Shown here: positions 1 through 5,768 of the stretch, piece by piece
Numbering within the stretch: position 1 is the stretch's first letter
Layout of the letters: every line of letters begins with the position of its first letter
From: SAR86 cluster bacterium
GTDB taxonomy: Bacteria > Pseudomonadota > Gammaproteobacteria > Pseudomonadales > Azotimanducaceae
Length of the DNA: 5,768 nucleotides
NCBI GenBank assembly: GCA_013204195.1
Contig: JABMOJ010000387.1
Location: 1-5,768, forward strand
Direction of reading: 5' to 3'
Translations under genes and position numbers: made by a program
The notes under the pieces: model-generated
What the model saw: the letters and a program-made list of their open reading frames with translations, nothing else
Database searches by the model: none
Told to the model about the DNA's origin: nothing

Positions 1-197
1 AGGTTACCCACTGCACCAGCATCGACAACACCATCCGGTTTGCCGACTTGTGTGACAGCGAATGGGTGTTATGCGATAACCGTATCGAATATATCGGCAA
101 TGGGTTTGGCTACGGCACCGTCAACATGTGGAGCGACACAGGCCGTTTACTTGCTACTGCAAGTCAATCCATGATTGTCAGAATCCCTGCCGAATAA
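1..197 (+). CDS. Thioesterase family protein (TesB/4HBT_3-like), C-terminal end only
   Basis: This is the 3' end of a gene that enters from the left edge. The reading frame starts at base 3, gives 64 residues and stops at TAA 195-197. The pattern SIDNTIRF, then EWVL, then G-G-G, then DTGRLLATASQSMIVR matches the C-terminal hot-dog domain of TesB-type acyl-CoA thioesterases, which hydrolyse acyl-CoA to free fatty acid and CoA in the cytoplasm. By alignment from memory with E. coli TesB, D8 of the fragment falls at the catalytic Asp and Q55 at the catalytic Gln. The usual His after that Asp is Asn here, and the TesB catalytic Thr is not obviously present. The ASQS-I-VR ending looks closer to the broader 4HBT_3 thioesterases than to TesB itself, so the substrate cannot be given. 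The N-terminal hot-dog half lies outside the window. The family call is fairly secure and the exact enzyme is not. Confidence 0.8.
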   Translation, partial: VTHCTSIDNTIRFADLCDSEWVLCDNRIEYIGNGFGYGTVNMWSDTGRLLATASQSMIVRIPAE

Positions 198-378
198 ATA
201 CCAAAGCGCGTACAGGCTGGCGGCAAAAAGCGCGACGCCTCAGTGCGCGCCCCAACTGGATCGTCGCAATGCCAGCCAAAGTATCCTCGGCAAGCAATCT
301 AGACGCAGTCGCATAGGTGTTTAAAGGATTTTCACGCCGCTGCACTCGAGTTTCATCGTCATCCATCGACGAGCCCAT
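178..378 (-). CDS. Possible small hypothetical protein, antisense and convergent to the thioesterase
   Basis: This is an open frame of 66 codons from ATG 378-376 to TGA 180-178. A run of A followed by GGG (complement of 389-396) lies 10 nt upstream and could act as a ribosome binding site. A TTG at 384-382 is an alternative start, but it sits only 4 nt from that GGG. The product begins MGSSMDDDETRVQRR, continues through a mixed helical stretch (LAEDTLAGIATIQLGRAL) and ends in an Arg-rich basic segment. I do not recognise a family, a signal peptide or a clear membrane helix. The last 20 bases overlap the thioesterase 3' end on the opposite strand. Codon choice is unremarkable, and an ORF of this length can occur by chance. 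It is listed because it is the only candidate gene in the gap between the thioesterase and the potassium channel. Confidence 0.22.
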   Translation of the reverse strand: MGSSMDDDETRVQRRENPLNTYATASRLLAEDTLAGIATIQLGRALRRRAFCRQPVRALVFIRQGF

Positions 379-406
379 CGCCAAACAGCCCTTTTTAATC
401 TACTAT
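378..406 (+). promoter_or_regulatory. Weak sigma70-like promoter candidate for the potassium channel gene
   Basis: TCGCCA (378-383) and TACTAT (401-406) each match four of six bases of the -35 and -10 consensus and are separated by 17 bp, the preferred spacing. A run of T precedes the -10 box. Transcription would start near 413. That would exclude the ATG at 411 and leave a leader of about 75 nt before the ATG at 489. Matches of this quality occur often by chance, so this is only a candidate. Confidence 0.18.
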
Positions 407-473
407 CGAAATGCGCAAGCCAACCCTATCAAAGGTGGCGGCCCTGCCAGACCCGCGCGCAGCGTTAATAATT

Positions 474-478
474 AGAGG
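474..478 (+). promoter_or_regulatory. Ribosome binding site favouring the channel start at 489
   Basis: AGAGG lies 10 nt before ATG 489, and a second AAGG (482-485) lies 3 nt before it. The in-frame upstream ATG at 411 is preceded by a T/A-rich run with no Shine-Dalgarno match. This is the main sequence reason to prefer the shorter protein. Confidence 0.45.
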
Positions 479-488
479 TTTAAGGCAT

Positions 489-1397
489 ATGTTCACTCAA
501 CAACGCGTGATGGAGATACTCAATAAAGGCAGCGGACAGGATCGCACGAGCTTAATCTGCGATCGATTCCTAGCGACACTGATCATCCTTAACCTAGTCT
601 GTATTTGCCTCGAGTCGGTACAAACCATTGCGCTACAATATGCTACTGCCTTGCTGTACCTTGAGATTTTTTCCGTGAGTGTCTTTAGCGTCGAATACGC
701 ACTACGGCTTTGGTCAAGTCCATTAAACCCGCAACTCAAAGGTAAAACTGCAAACCAGCGCCGTTTTTCCTACATAACGAGCTTTACGGGGGTGATTGAT
801 TTGCTCGCGATCTTGCCAACTTTTTTGGCCGTCTTCGGCACCACCATGGACCTTCGGTGGCTGAGAACATTGCGCTTGGTACGTTTACTTAAACTGTCTC
901 ACTACTCCTCAGCCCTAGAGGATCTATTTTCCGCGGTCTACCAAGAGCGCCGATCTTTTCTTGCCGCGATGTACATTATGTCTATCGCCCTGTTTATGGC
1001 CAGCGCGCTGATGTACCTGGCAGAGAATGCTGCACAACCGGAGAAGTTTAGCTCAATTCCCCAAGCCATGTGGTGGGCTGTAGTGACACTCACAACAGTC
1101 GGCTATGGCGATGTCACGCCCATCACGCCCCTCGGTCAAATCATCGGCGCCTTGACCGCCATATCGGGCATTTGTGCTGCAGCGCTGTTAACCGGGATCG
1201 TCGCATCCGCATTTGCCAACCAGATGGCACGTCGCCAGGCTATTTTTGAAGCGGAGGTGAATACCGCCCTACAGGATGGCGAAATATCCAAGGACGAAGC
1301 CAGCACTATTGAGATGCTACGCAATGAGTTCAAGATCACCGAAGAACACGCACTCGCCATCATCCAACTGGCTAAAGAAAACCACGACATAAAATGA
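489..1397 (+). CDS. Voltage-gated potassium channel (six-helix Kv type)
   Basis: This is an inner-membrane K+ channel subunit, expected to work as a tetramer. With the ATG at 489 it has 302 residues; an in-frame ATG at 411 would add 26. Using the longer numbering, S1 is about 52-70, S2 79-101, S3 121-142, S4 147-162, S5 183-205, the pore helix 212-227 and S6 241-268. The S4 segment LRWLRTLRLVRLLKL carries R149, R152, R155, R158 and K161 at every third position, the mark of a voltage sensor. The selectivity filter TTVGYGD is intact at 228-234. A cytosolic tail of about 55 residues follows, charged and helical, with DGEISKDEA then a helix and ITEEHALAIIQLAK. It has no RCK/TrkA-N or cyclic-nucleotide-binding domain. 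The start at 489 is preferred because of its ribosome binding site and because, as I recall relatives, they begin close to the QRVMEIL segment. Nothing nearby suggests a functional link with the flagellar genes, which converge on it. The physiological role, perhaps membrane potential or osmotic adjustment, is inferred. Confidence 0.93.
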   Translation: MFTQQRVMEILNKGSGQDRTSLICDRFLATLIILNLVCICLESVQTIALQYATALLYLEIFSVSVFSVEYALRLWSSPLNPQLKGKTANQRRFSYITSFTGVIDLLAILPTFLAVFGTTMDLRWLRTLRLVRLLKLSHYSSALEDLFSAVYQERRSFLAAMYIMSIALFMASALMYLAENAAQPEKFSSIPQAMWWAVVTLTTVGYGDVTPITPLGQIIGALTAISGICAAALLTGIVASAFANQMARRQAIFEAEVNTALQDGEISKDEASTIEMLRNEFKITEEHALAIIQLAKENHDIK

Positions 1398-1429
1398 TGA
1401 TTAATTACGGGTATTATTTCTCATCATTT
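1392..1429. terminator. Perfect 9-bp inverted repeat at the convergent stops, possible bidirectional terminator
   Basis: AAATGATGA (1392-1400) is perfectly complementary to TCATCATTT (1421-1429) across a 20-nt loop. Inside the loop TAAT (1402-1405) can pair with ATTA (1413-1416). The left arm contains the stop of the channel gene, and the fliD stop (1401-1403) lies in the loop. On the - strand the distal arm runs into TTTTAT, a short T tract. On the + strand there is no T tract after the stem. The stem has only two G-C pairs and the loop is long, so it would be a weak intrinsic terminator at best. The position between converging genes is what makes the idea plausible. Confidence 0.3.
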
Positions 1430-2822
1430 CAAACTGACTATCAAGATAAGTACCAATTCCCTGCATTTGGTCAACCAGCGTATCCATCGCGGCAAACTGC
1501 TTAAGATAGCCCTCATAAGCTGCTGTCAGGCGCAGCTCAATGTTAGCTAAGCGTTCTTCGTAATCGACGATGGACAATTCCGCGTTGCTTTGCCGTGTCT
1601 TCAAAGCGCCAGTATCGGAAATCAACTCATCTAACGCTATCACGGTATCCGCAGCAAAACCTTTCGACGCCACTGAAAACGCATTTTGATCATTTGTGTC
1701 AGCGGAAAACATCGTCACAACATCATCGAAACTAGCCGCGACAACCGAGTTATACTTTGCCTCGTCCAATGACAGGTTCCCATCGACACCTAACTGCACA
1801 CCAATGTCTCGTAGTGCGCTGACCGAAGCTCCCGGCGTCGAGGAATCTGCTAGCACAGCATCACGTACTCGATCACGGAGCATTCTCACAGTAGAGTAAT
1901 CAGACGACAAGGAACCACTAAACTCAGTCACTGTCGAGTCTGAGCTCGCCAATTCAGACAACAGCAGATTAAAATCATTGTAGGCGACAATCAATCCATC
2001 CACAGCTGCTCGCAGCGGCGCTTGATCTTCTTCAACCCGCACACTAATCGCCTGACTTGAATCTACTTGCAACAAACTCAGCGTCACACCCGGCACAAGG
2101 TCCGTAAACGTATTAGTTTCCCGTGTAATATTAGTAATCCCATTCATGGTCACAATTGCGTCCGCGGCACTGCGTAACACATTCGAGCTGAAACCTAAAT
2201 CCACCGCAGAACTGACAGAATAACTATTATCCGCCCCTGTAGGGCCATCTAGAACAATGCGCCAATCATCACCTGTCGAGCTGGTATTTATTAGTAACGC
2301 ACTAACGCCAATGTCCGCTGCATTAATTGCATCAACCACACCCTGCGGCGTATCAGTAACAACACTAATTTGATGAGCAACTGGGCTCGCCGCTCCTAAA
2401 GAAACGGTGATGGAAAATCCAGCACCAGAGTTCAACACAGCCGCTGCACTCGCCTGTGAGCTCGACATATTACTTTGACTCTGAGCTAACTGCTGAACAG
2501 TGATGTCGTAGACCCCGATCACCACATCGTCGCCAGTGGTTTCAACGCCTATCGAACTGGGGGCCGAAGACACCGCGCTAGTCGCCTTTAACTCGCGCAC
2601 ATCATCCATCAAAGCCATAACATCTCTCAATCCAGAAATGCTATTGTAGGCAATAGAGTAACCAGAGATCGAAAGCGTTTTTTCTTCGATTTTACTGCTG
2701 ATTCGCGCCTTCAGCGGCGCATTTTCTGCGTCCGCTAATGATTGCGCTAAGTTCTTGATATCGATACCAGAACCAGCATTCAAGGTCTGTACTATTGTCG
2801 ATGCACTTGAAATTTCACTCAT
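1401..2822 (-). CDS. fliD: Flagellar hook-associated protein 2, filament cap FliD
   Basis: FliD forms the cap at the distal end of the flagellar filament and promotes flagellin insertion beneath it; it is exported by the flagellar type III apparatus. The protein has 473 residues, normal for a FliD with the usual outer domains. The N-terminal FliD_N region is about 14-115, beginning with SGIDIKNLAQSLADAE and PLKARISSKIEEK, which match the family's conserved start (SG-D, then a helix ending near P-L). A flagellin-IN-like segment is at about 155-215 (TPQGVVDAINAADIGVSALL). The FliD_C region is about 218-465, starting ADAIVTMNGITNITRETN and PGVTLSLL. The C-terminal helical part, about 405-460, contains the typical AMDTLVDQM and a tail ending DSQFEMMRNN. 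There is no cleavable signal peptide, as expected for type III export, and cysteine is absent. The ATG at 2822 has AGGG 7 nt upstream. The gene lies 101 nt after flgL and is last in its strand run. No flagellin, flaG or fliS lies beside it in this window. Confidence 0.95.
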   Translation of the reverse strand: MSEISSASTIVQTLNAGSGIDIKNLAQSLADAENAPLKARISSKIEEKTLSISGYSIAYNSISGLRDVMALMDDVRELKATSAVSSAPSSIGVETTGDDVVIGVYDITVQQLAQSQSNMSSSQASAAAVLNSGAGFSITVSLGAASPVAHQISVVTDTPQGVVDAINAADIGVSALLINTSSTGDDWRIVLDGPTGADNSYSVSSAVDLGFSSNVLRSAADAIVTMNGITNITRETNTFTDLVPGVTLSLLQVDSSQAISVRVEEDQAPLRAAVDGLIVAYNDFNLLLSELASSDSTVTEFSGSLSSDYSTVRMLRDRVRDAVLADSSTPGASVSALRDIGVQLGVDGNLSLDEAKYNSVVAASFDDVVTMFSADTNDQNAFSVASKGFAADTVIALDELISDTGALKTRQSNAELSIVDYEERLANIELRLTAAYEGYLKQFAAMDTLVDQMQGIGTYLDSQFEMMRNNTRN

Positions 2823-2923
2823 TAAAATACCCTATATCGATCTCTATCGCGCTGACAAAATCACACCAAAACCGCATTGCTCGCCAAACCATGTCAGGTT
2901 CCGCGTACTGTTGCTGCCGACCT
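2823..2923 (-). other. flgL-fliD intergenic spacer with a 6-bp dyad
   Basis: This 101-nt gap is the only sizeable one in the flagellar run. CTGACA (2852-2857) and TGTCAG (2892-2897) form a 6-bp inverted repeat separated by 34 nt, too loose to be a convincing terminator. I see no good sigma28 or sigma54 promoter match in it. The fliD ribosome binding site lies at the 2830-2833 end. Read-through from flgL is the simplest reading. Confidence 0.3.
2830..2833 (-). promoter_or_regulatory. fliD ribosome binding site
   Basis: AGGG on the - strand lies 7 nt before the fliD ATG at 2822. The same tetramer at the same 7-nt spacing precedes flgL, which supports both start choices. Confidence 0.6.
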
Positions 2924-3847
2924 TTAGCGTATGTAATCTAACAAACTCATTTGCGCGATCTTTGCAAAACTACTCTGAACCGCTTCCAGCGCCACCATCT
3001 GCGCCGATAGTTCGGTCACCAGAACCGAATAGTCAACATCCTTTTCTTTGGACAAAACCGCCTCTAGAATAATTTTGCTTTCTGCGTGTATATCCTGCTC
3101 TGATTCTATATTTGAACGCTCAACGCCAATAGACACCAATGCCAGCGTGGCTTTCTGCTGAATAGTATCGAGACTATCAATACTGCCGGCAACGCCTGCG
3201 CTACCCCCTTCAGCTAAAGACAACACCAGATTATCGAGCACATCAAAAAACCCCTGCTCAATCTGCTCACCATCACTACCTATCGATGTCACGGACCCAA
3301 ACACCTCCGTCCCCGGCCTGTTTAATTCTACAGTCCGACTTTTCGCGATATTTACATTCAAACTTTCATAATCGCCGGAATATGACACTTGACCTGAATC
3401 AGCTGATTGGAACGCCGGACTTCCCGACAGACCGCCTGCAAATAGGTAGCGACCCTCGTTATCTTGTGAATTTGCCAAGCCTAGCAAGGCGTCCCTAAGT
3501 CCTTTGACTTCGATGCCAATAAATTCACGATCACTATCCGCCAGGGAATCCGACGCACCTTGTATCGCTAATTCCTGAATCCTAATTATTATATTATTAA
3601 CACCGCGGACTATGGACTCTTCACTCGCAAGTCGCTCATCCACTAACGTAAGATTGCGCTGAAAGCTTTCTCGCTCAGCAATCGCCGTTTCTAATCGGAG
3701 TACGACTGCCGCCAGCTGAGGTTCGTCACTGGCTTTCACCAACTTAGTACCAGTGGCCAGTTGAGCCTGCATATCAGCAATCTTCGATTGTGACGTTACA
3801 ATCTGGTTTGAGCTGTTACTAAACATCTGGTTCGTTGATATTTTCAT
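2924..3847 (-). CDS. flgL: Flagellar hook-associated protein 3, hook-filament junction protein FlgL
   Basis: FlgL forms the second junction ring, between FlgK and the first flagellin subunits; it is exported by the flagellar type III system and has flagellin-like end domains. The protein has 307 residues, typical for the family. The N-terminal helical D0/D1 part opens MKISTNQMF and continues through SKIADMQAQLATGTKLVKASDEP (residues 21-43) into long helices, including the flagellin-like IIIRIQELAIQGASDSL near 86-102. The family landmarks DNEGRYLFAG (129-138), YSGDYESLNVNIA (156-168) and LNRPGTEVF (175-183) are all present. The C-terminal helix ends VQSSFAKIAQMSLLDYIR, the canonical FlgL ending. 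The start is ATG 3847 with AGGG 7 nt upstream, inside the 14-nt gap after the flgK stop, so the two genes are very probably cotranscribed and may be translationally linked. No sign of damage or transfer is seen. Confidence 0.95.
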   Translation of the reverse strand: MKISTNQMFSNSSNQIVTSQSKIADMQAQLATGTKLVKASDEPQLAAVVLRLETAIAERESFQRNLTLVDERLASEESIVRGVNNIIIRIQELAIQGASDSLADSDREFIGIEVKGLRDALLGLANSQDNEGRYLFAGGLSGSPAFQSADSGQVSYSGDYESLNVNIAKSRTVELNRPGTEVFGSVTSIGSDGEQIEQGFFDVLDNLVLSLAEGGSAGVAGSIDSLDTIQQKATLALVSIGVERSNIESEQDIHAESKIILEAVLSKEKDVDYSVLVTELSAQMVALEAVQSSFAKIAQMSLLDYIR

Positions 3848-3854
3848 GTTTTAG

Positions 3855-3858
3855 CCCT
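3855..3858 (-). promoter_or_regulatory. flgL ribosome binding site in the flgK-flgL gap
   Basis: AGGG on the - strand lies between the flgK stop (3864-3862) and the flgL ATG, with a 7-nt spacer. It fixes the flgL start and supports a shared transcript with flgK. Confidence 0.6.
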
Positions 3859-3861
3859 GTT

Positions 3862-5768
3862 CTAATTGCTTGCACTGAGAATGGTATCAAACAGCTTCGA
3901 GGATGTTTGAATCACCTGTGCTGCCGCCTGAAAAGCTTGCTGAAATCTAATTAAAGATGCCGCTTCTTGGTCTAGACTAACACCGACTTTTGAATCTCTT
4001 TTTTCGACGGCCTGCTGATAGACAACCTCTAATGCATCTTTTGCTATCGTTGCAGCAAAGCTTTTAGTGCCAACGTCGTTAAGTATTTTGATGTAGCCGC
4101 CGGAGAACGTATTACCACCCACGAACACTTTTTCTTGCTGAAGATTTGCTAGCGCAGCGATAGACCCATTATTGCCAGAACCTGCTGCTGCTGGCTCTAT
4201 GATAAATTCATCCCCTGCTTCGGGCGCTTGATCAAAACGCACCGTGATATCGCCATACTGCACACCAAGCAGATGATCATAGATTCGTTTCGCTACAATC
4301 GAACCAGATTCAACTTCGGTAATCGAATAAGTTCCATCATCGGAAAAACTGATCGAAAATTTAGCTTCCATGACTCTTGGGCTGTTACTTTGACTGAGCA
4401 CGCCGCCTGAAACCGCCTTAACTGAAGTACTACCGGGCTCATCTCCCGTCACCAAAATCGCTAAATCTTCCGGTACTGTTCCCGAAAAATACAACCCCGC
4501 TGACAAACCAAGTGCGGCTAAATCTGCGGGCTTACCACCATGGCCTGCAGAGGTTACCAGGTCAAACTGAAGACTACCTGTCGAATCCAAGATCACCTGA
4601 CCCGAATACAATTTTGAGGATAATCCTAGGGTATTAACGCCATCAACATCAGTACTGGCAAGCGTAATGCCTTCGCCTTCGTGACCCGGCCTATTCAGCA
4701 GATTAATTTTTCCATCGGCATCAACATAAGCATCAACGTTTGTCGCAGCACTTGCATCGTTAATAAGCCCTACCAGCGCCGCTACATTAAGAGCAGATTC
4801 CGCACCGGCAATAGTCACATCGTTCAGCACCAAACTCGACCCGTAAGCCAACGTTGACGGATTCACCTTGATCAAATTAGTCGCTTGCGCTGACACGCCA
4901 GTTTCGTCGCTATGCTGGTTAAGCCACGCAACCACGTCTAACGCCGATAACTCTTCATTCGCTGGCAGCACTAGTTCACTAAGCGCTATGCCGTTCAGGC
5001 GTAAATCCCCAGCGCCAATAATCGATTCATCGACACCTGTAGCATTAACTTGCCGCGGAATTGATCCCGTGGTCACCGTGGTTAAAGTATTTGACGCTCC
5101 GAGCGCAGCCTCAGCTCGATAACCATAGACTATATCTAAATCACGATAATTCGCGGTGGCTTCGTTTTGCAATGCTGCATCACTGTAAACTGCCGATGAA
5201 TCGAAAAACTCATTCGACAATAGCGTTTCAGGATCTGAAACTGATCCACCTAGCAATTGAACACCATTGGCTGTCACCAATTGCAACTGCACAGAACTCG
5301 TTTCACTCGGCTGTATTTCAACCCTAAAATTAGTCGTTCCCGAGGGCACCTGGGCCCACAGCTCGCTACTACTGAAGCTAACGGTAGCGTCGAATTGACG
5401 AACATTGGCTGTTGATAAATCAAACACACCTGAAGCTACCACGCTCGCTTTCGGACTGGAATTGCTATAGTCAATCTGAGGCAACGCTGACGAAACGTTT
5501 GAAGCAGAAGCTTTTACAGTTAATCGACTTGCCGCTGCGACTTCATTTTCGTTCTGTACAACCATCGTCATAAACTTGGCCGGACGGTCAATCACGGTTA
5601 AGGTAAGAATTTCACCATCCTGTAAATCGCCGACATTTCTCAGCTTTACACCGTGCAGATCAACCTCATCTACGTTGTTAGCGGCAAAAAATGTTTTTCC
5701 AGAAGGGTTATCAACGATGAATCCATTATTTTTCTTGTCCCAGGTGAGCGTCAACTGTTCACTAACCG
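3862..5768 (-). CDS. flgK: Flagellar hook-associated protein 1, hook-filament junction protein FlgK (5' end missing)
   Basis: FlgK forms the first junction ring at the hook tip, onto which FlgL assembles. The frame is open to the right edge, so the 634 codons seen are the C-terminal part and the true start lies outside. The C-terminal D0 helix is diagnostic: KVGVSLDQEAASLIRFQQAF followed by QAAAQVIQTSSKLFDTILSA. Before it comes the usual GD-F-I-P element (about residues 505-525 of the fragment), a gap with GSGNNGSIAALANLQQ (528-544) and a helix FAATIAKDALEVVYQQAVEK. The upstream part is the variable surface region. It has a first beta module (about 9-80, NGFIV through AAASRL) and a long beta-rich stretch (about 105-225). 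Two flagellin-IN-like repeats follow (about 253-297 and 308-371: L-LNG-AL and LVLND-I, each followed by a helix and a short strand). The visible part alone exceeds the whole E. coli protein (about 547 residues), so this FlgK is unusually long. The fragment has no Cys. Stop TAG 3864-3862; flgL follows after 14 nt. Confidence 0.94.
   Translation of the reverse strand, partial: VSEQLTLTWDKKNNGFIVDNPSGKTFFAANNVDEVDLHGVKLRNVGDLQDGEILTLTVIDRPAKFMTMVVQNENEVAAASRLTVKASASNVSSALPQIDYSNSSPKASVVASGVFDLSTANVRQFDATVSFSSSELWAQVPSGTTNFRVEIQPSETSSVQLQLVTANGVQLLGGSVSDPETLLSNEFFDSSAVYSDAALQNEATANYRDLDIVYGYRAEAALGASNTLTTVTTGSIPRQVNATGVDESIIGAGDLRLNGIALSELVLPANEELSALDVVAWLNQHSDETGVSAQATNLIKVNPSTLAYGSSLVLNDVTIAGAESALNVAALVGLINDASAATNVDAYVDADGKINLLNRPGHEGEGITLASTDVDGVNTLGLSSKLYSGQVILDSTGSLQFDLVTSAGHGGKPADLAALGLSAGLYFSGTVPEDLAILVTGDEPGSTSVKAVSGGVLSQSNSPRVMEAKFSISFSDDGTYSITEVESGSIVAKRIYDHLLGVQYGDITVRFDQAPEAGDEFIIEPAAAGSGNNGSIAALANLQQEKVFVGGNTFSGGYIKILNDVGTKSFAATIAKDALEVVYQQAVEKRDSKVGVSLDQEAASLIRFQQAFQAAAQVIQTSSKLFDTILSASN

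Noticed and set aside
128..316. 62-codon + strand ORF after the thioesterase start of the window
   Set aside because: It overlaps the thioesterase end in another frame, has no ribosome binding site, and its Arg/Cys-rich product looks non-coding.
411..488. Extra 26 N-terminal residues of the potassium channel from ATG 411
   Set aside because: There is no Shine-Dalgarno match before 411, and relatives as I recall them start near the ATG at 489. It is kept as an alternative only.
1696..1899. + strand ORF within fliD, along with similar opposite-strand ORFs within flgL, flgK and the channel
   Set aside because: They lie inside strongly supported genes in other frames, have low-complexity or unlike-protein composition and show no initiation signals.
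2838..2858. TTGTCA with TATAGG 16 bp downstream on the - strand as a fliD promoter
   Set aside because: Transcription would begin almost at the start codon and the -10 box overlaps the AGGG ribosome binding site, so the transcript would lack its own Shine-Dalgarno.
2840..2880. Sigma28-like CGCGATAG with an upstream GCGGTTTT on the - strand
   Set aside because: The -10-like box matches only about five of eight bases and the spacing to the -35-like box is about 17 instead of 11.
3862..5754. FlgK as a complete 630-residue protein starting at TTG 5754
   Set aside because: The frame stays open upstream through CAG, GAA, AGT and GTT to the window edge, no ribosome binding site precedes the TTG, and the N-terminal FlgK D0/D1 helices are missing. 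The gene must extend beyond the window.
1..5768. A novel defence, mobile or secretion system
   Set aside because: I found no transposase, integrase, tRNA, toxin-antitoxin pair, repeat array or unusual composition block. All long genes belong to known families.

Overview
The window holds ordinary chromosomal genes from a flagellated Gram-negative bacterium. It has four clear genes, two of them cut by the window edges, plus one doubtful small ORF. Base composition is moderate, near half G+C by eye. The flagellar hook-junction proteins, the TesB-like thioesterase end and a proteobacterial-type voltage-gated K+ channel suggest a proteobacterium, perhaps a marine gammaproteobacterium. That placement is an inference from protein style, not from a marker gene.

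Left part, + strand: bases 1-197 are the last 64 codons of an acyl-CoA thioesterase-like hot-dog protein. Bases 198-488 contain no convincing + strand gene. They hold a doubtful 66-codon antisense ORF (178-378), a weak sigma70-like promoter candidate (378-406) and a Shine-Dalgarno-like AGAGG (474-478). Bases 489-1397 encode a six-helix voltage-gated potassium channel with a complete TTVGYGD filter, an S4 with five basic residues and a short helical cytosolic tail.

Right part, - strand, read from the right edge leftwards: flgK (C-terminal 634 codons, 5' end outside the window), then flgL 14 nt downstream, then fliD after a 101-nt spacer. FlgK and FlgL form the two rings joining the flexible hook to the filament. 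FliD is the cap at the filament tip under which flagellin polymerises. These three hook-associated proteins are exported by the flagellar type III system, and the gene order suggests they are made together. fliD is the last gene of the run. It ends three bases from the stop of the convergent potassium channel gene, and a perfect 9-bp inverted repeat covers that junction.

I found no mobile element, CRISPR array, RNA gene or clearly undescribed system. The points most worth a second look are fliD placed directly after flgKL with no flagellin, flaG or fliS gene between or after, and the unusually long FlgK with two flagellin-IN-like repeats and a duplicated beta module in its variable region. 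The convergent-stop dyad and the channel's S6 and C-terminal tail are lesser points.
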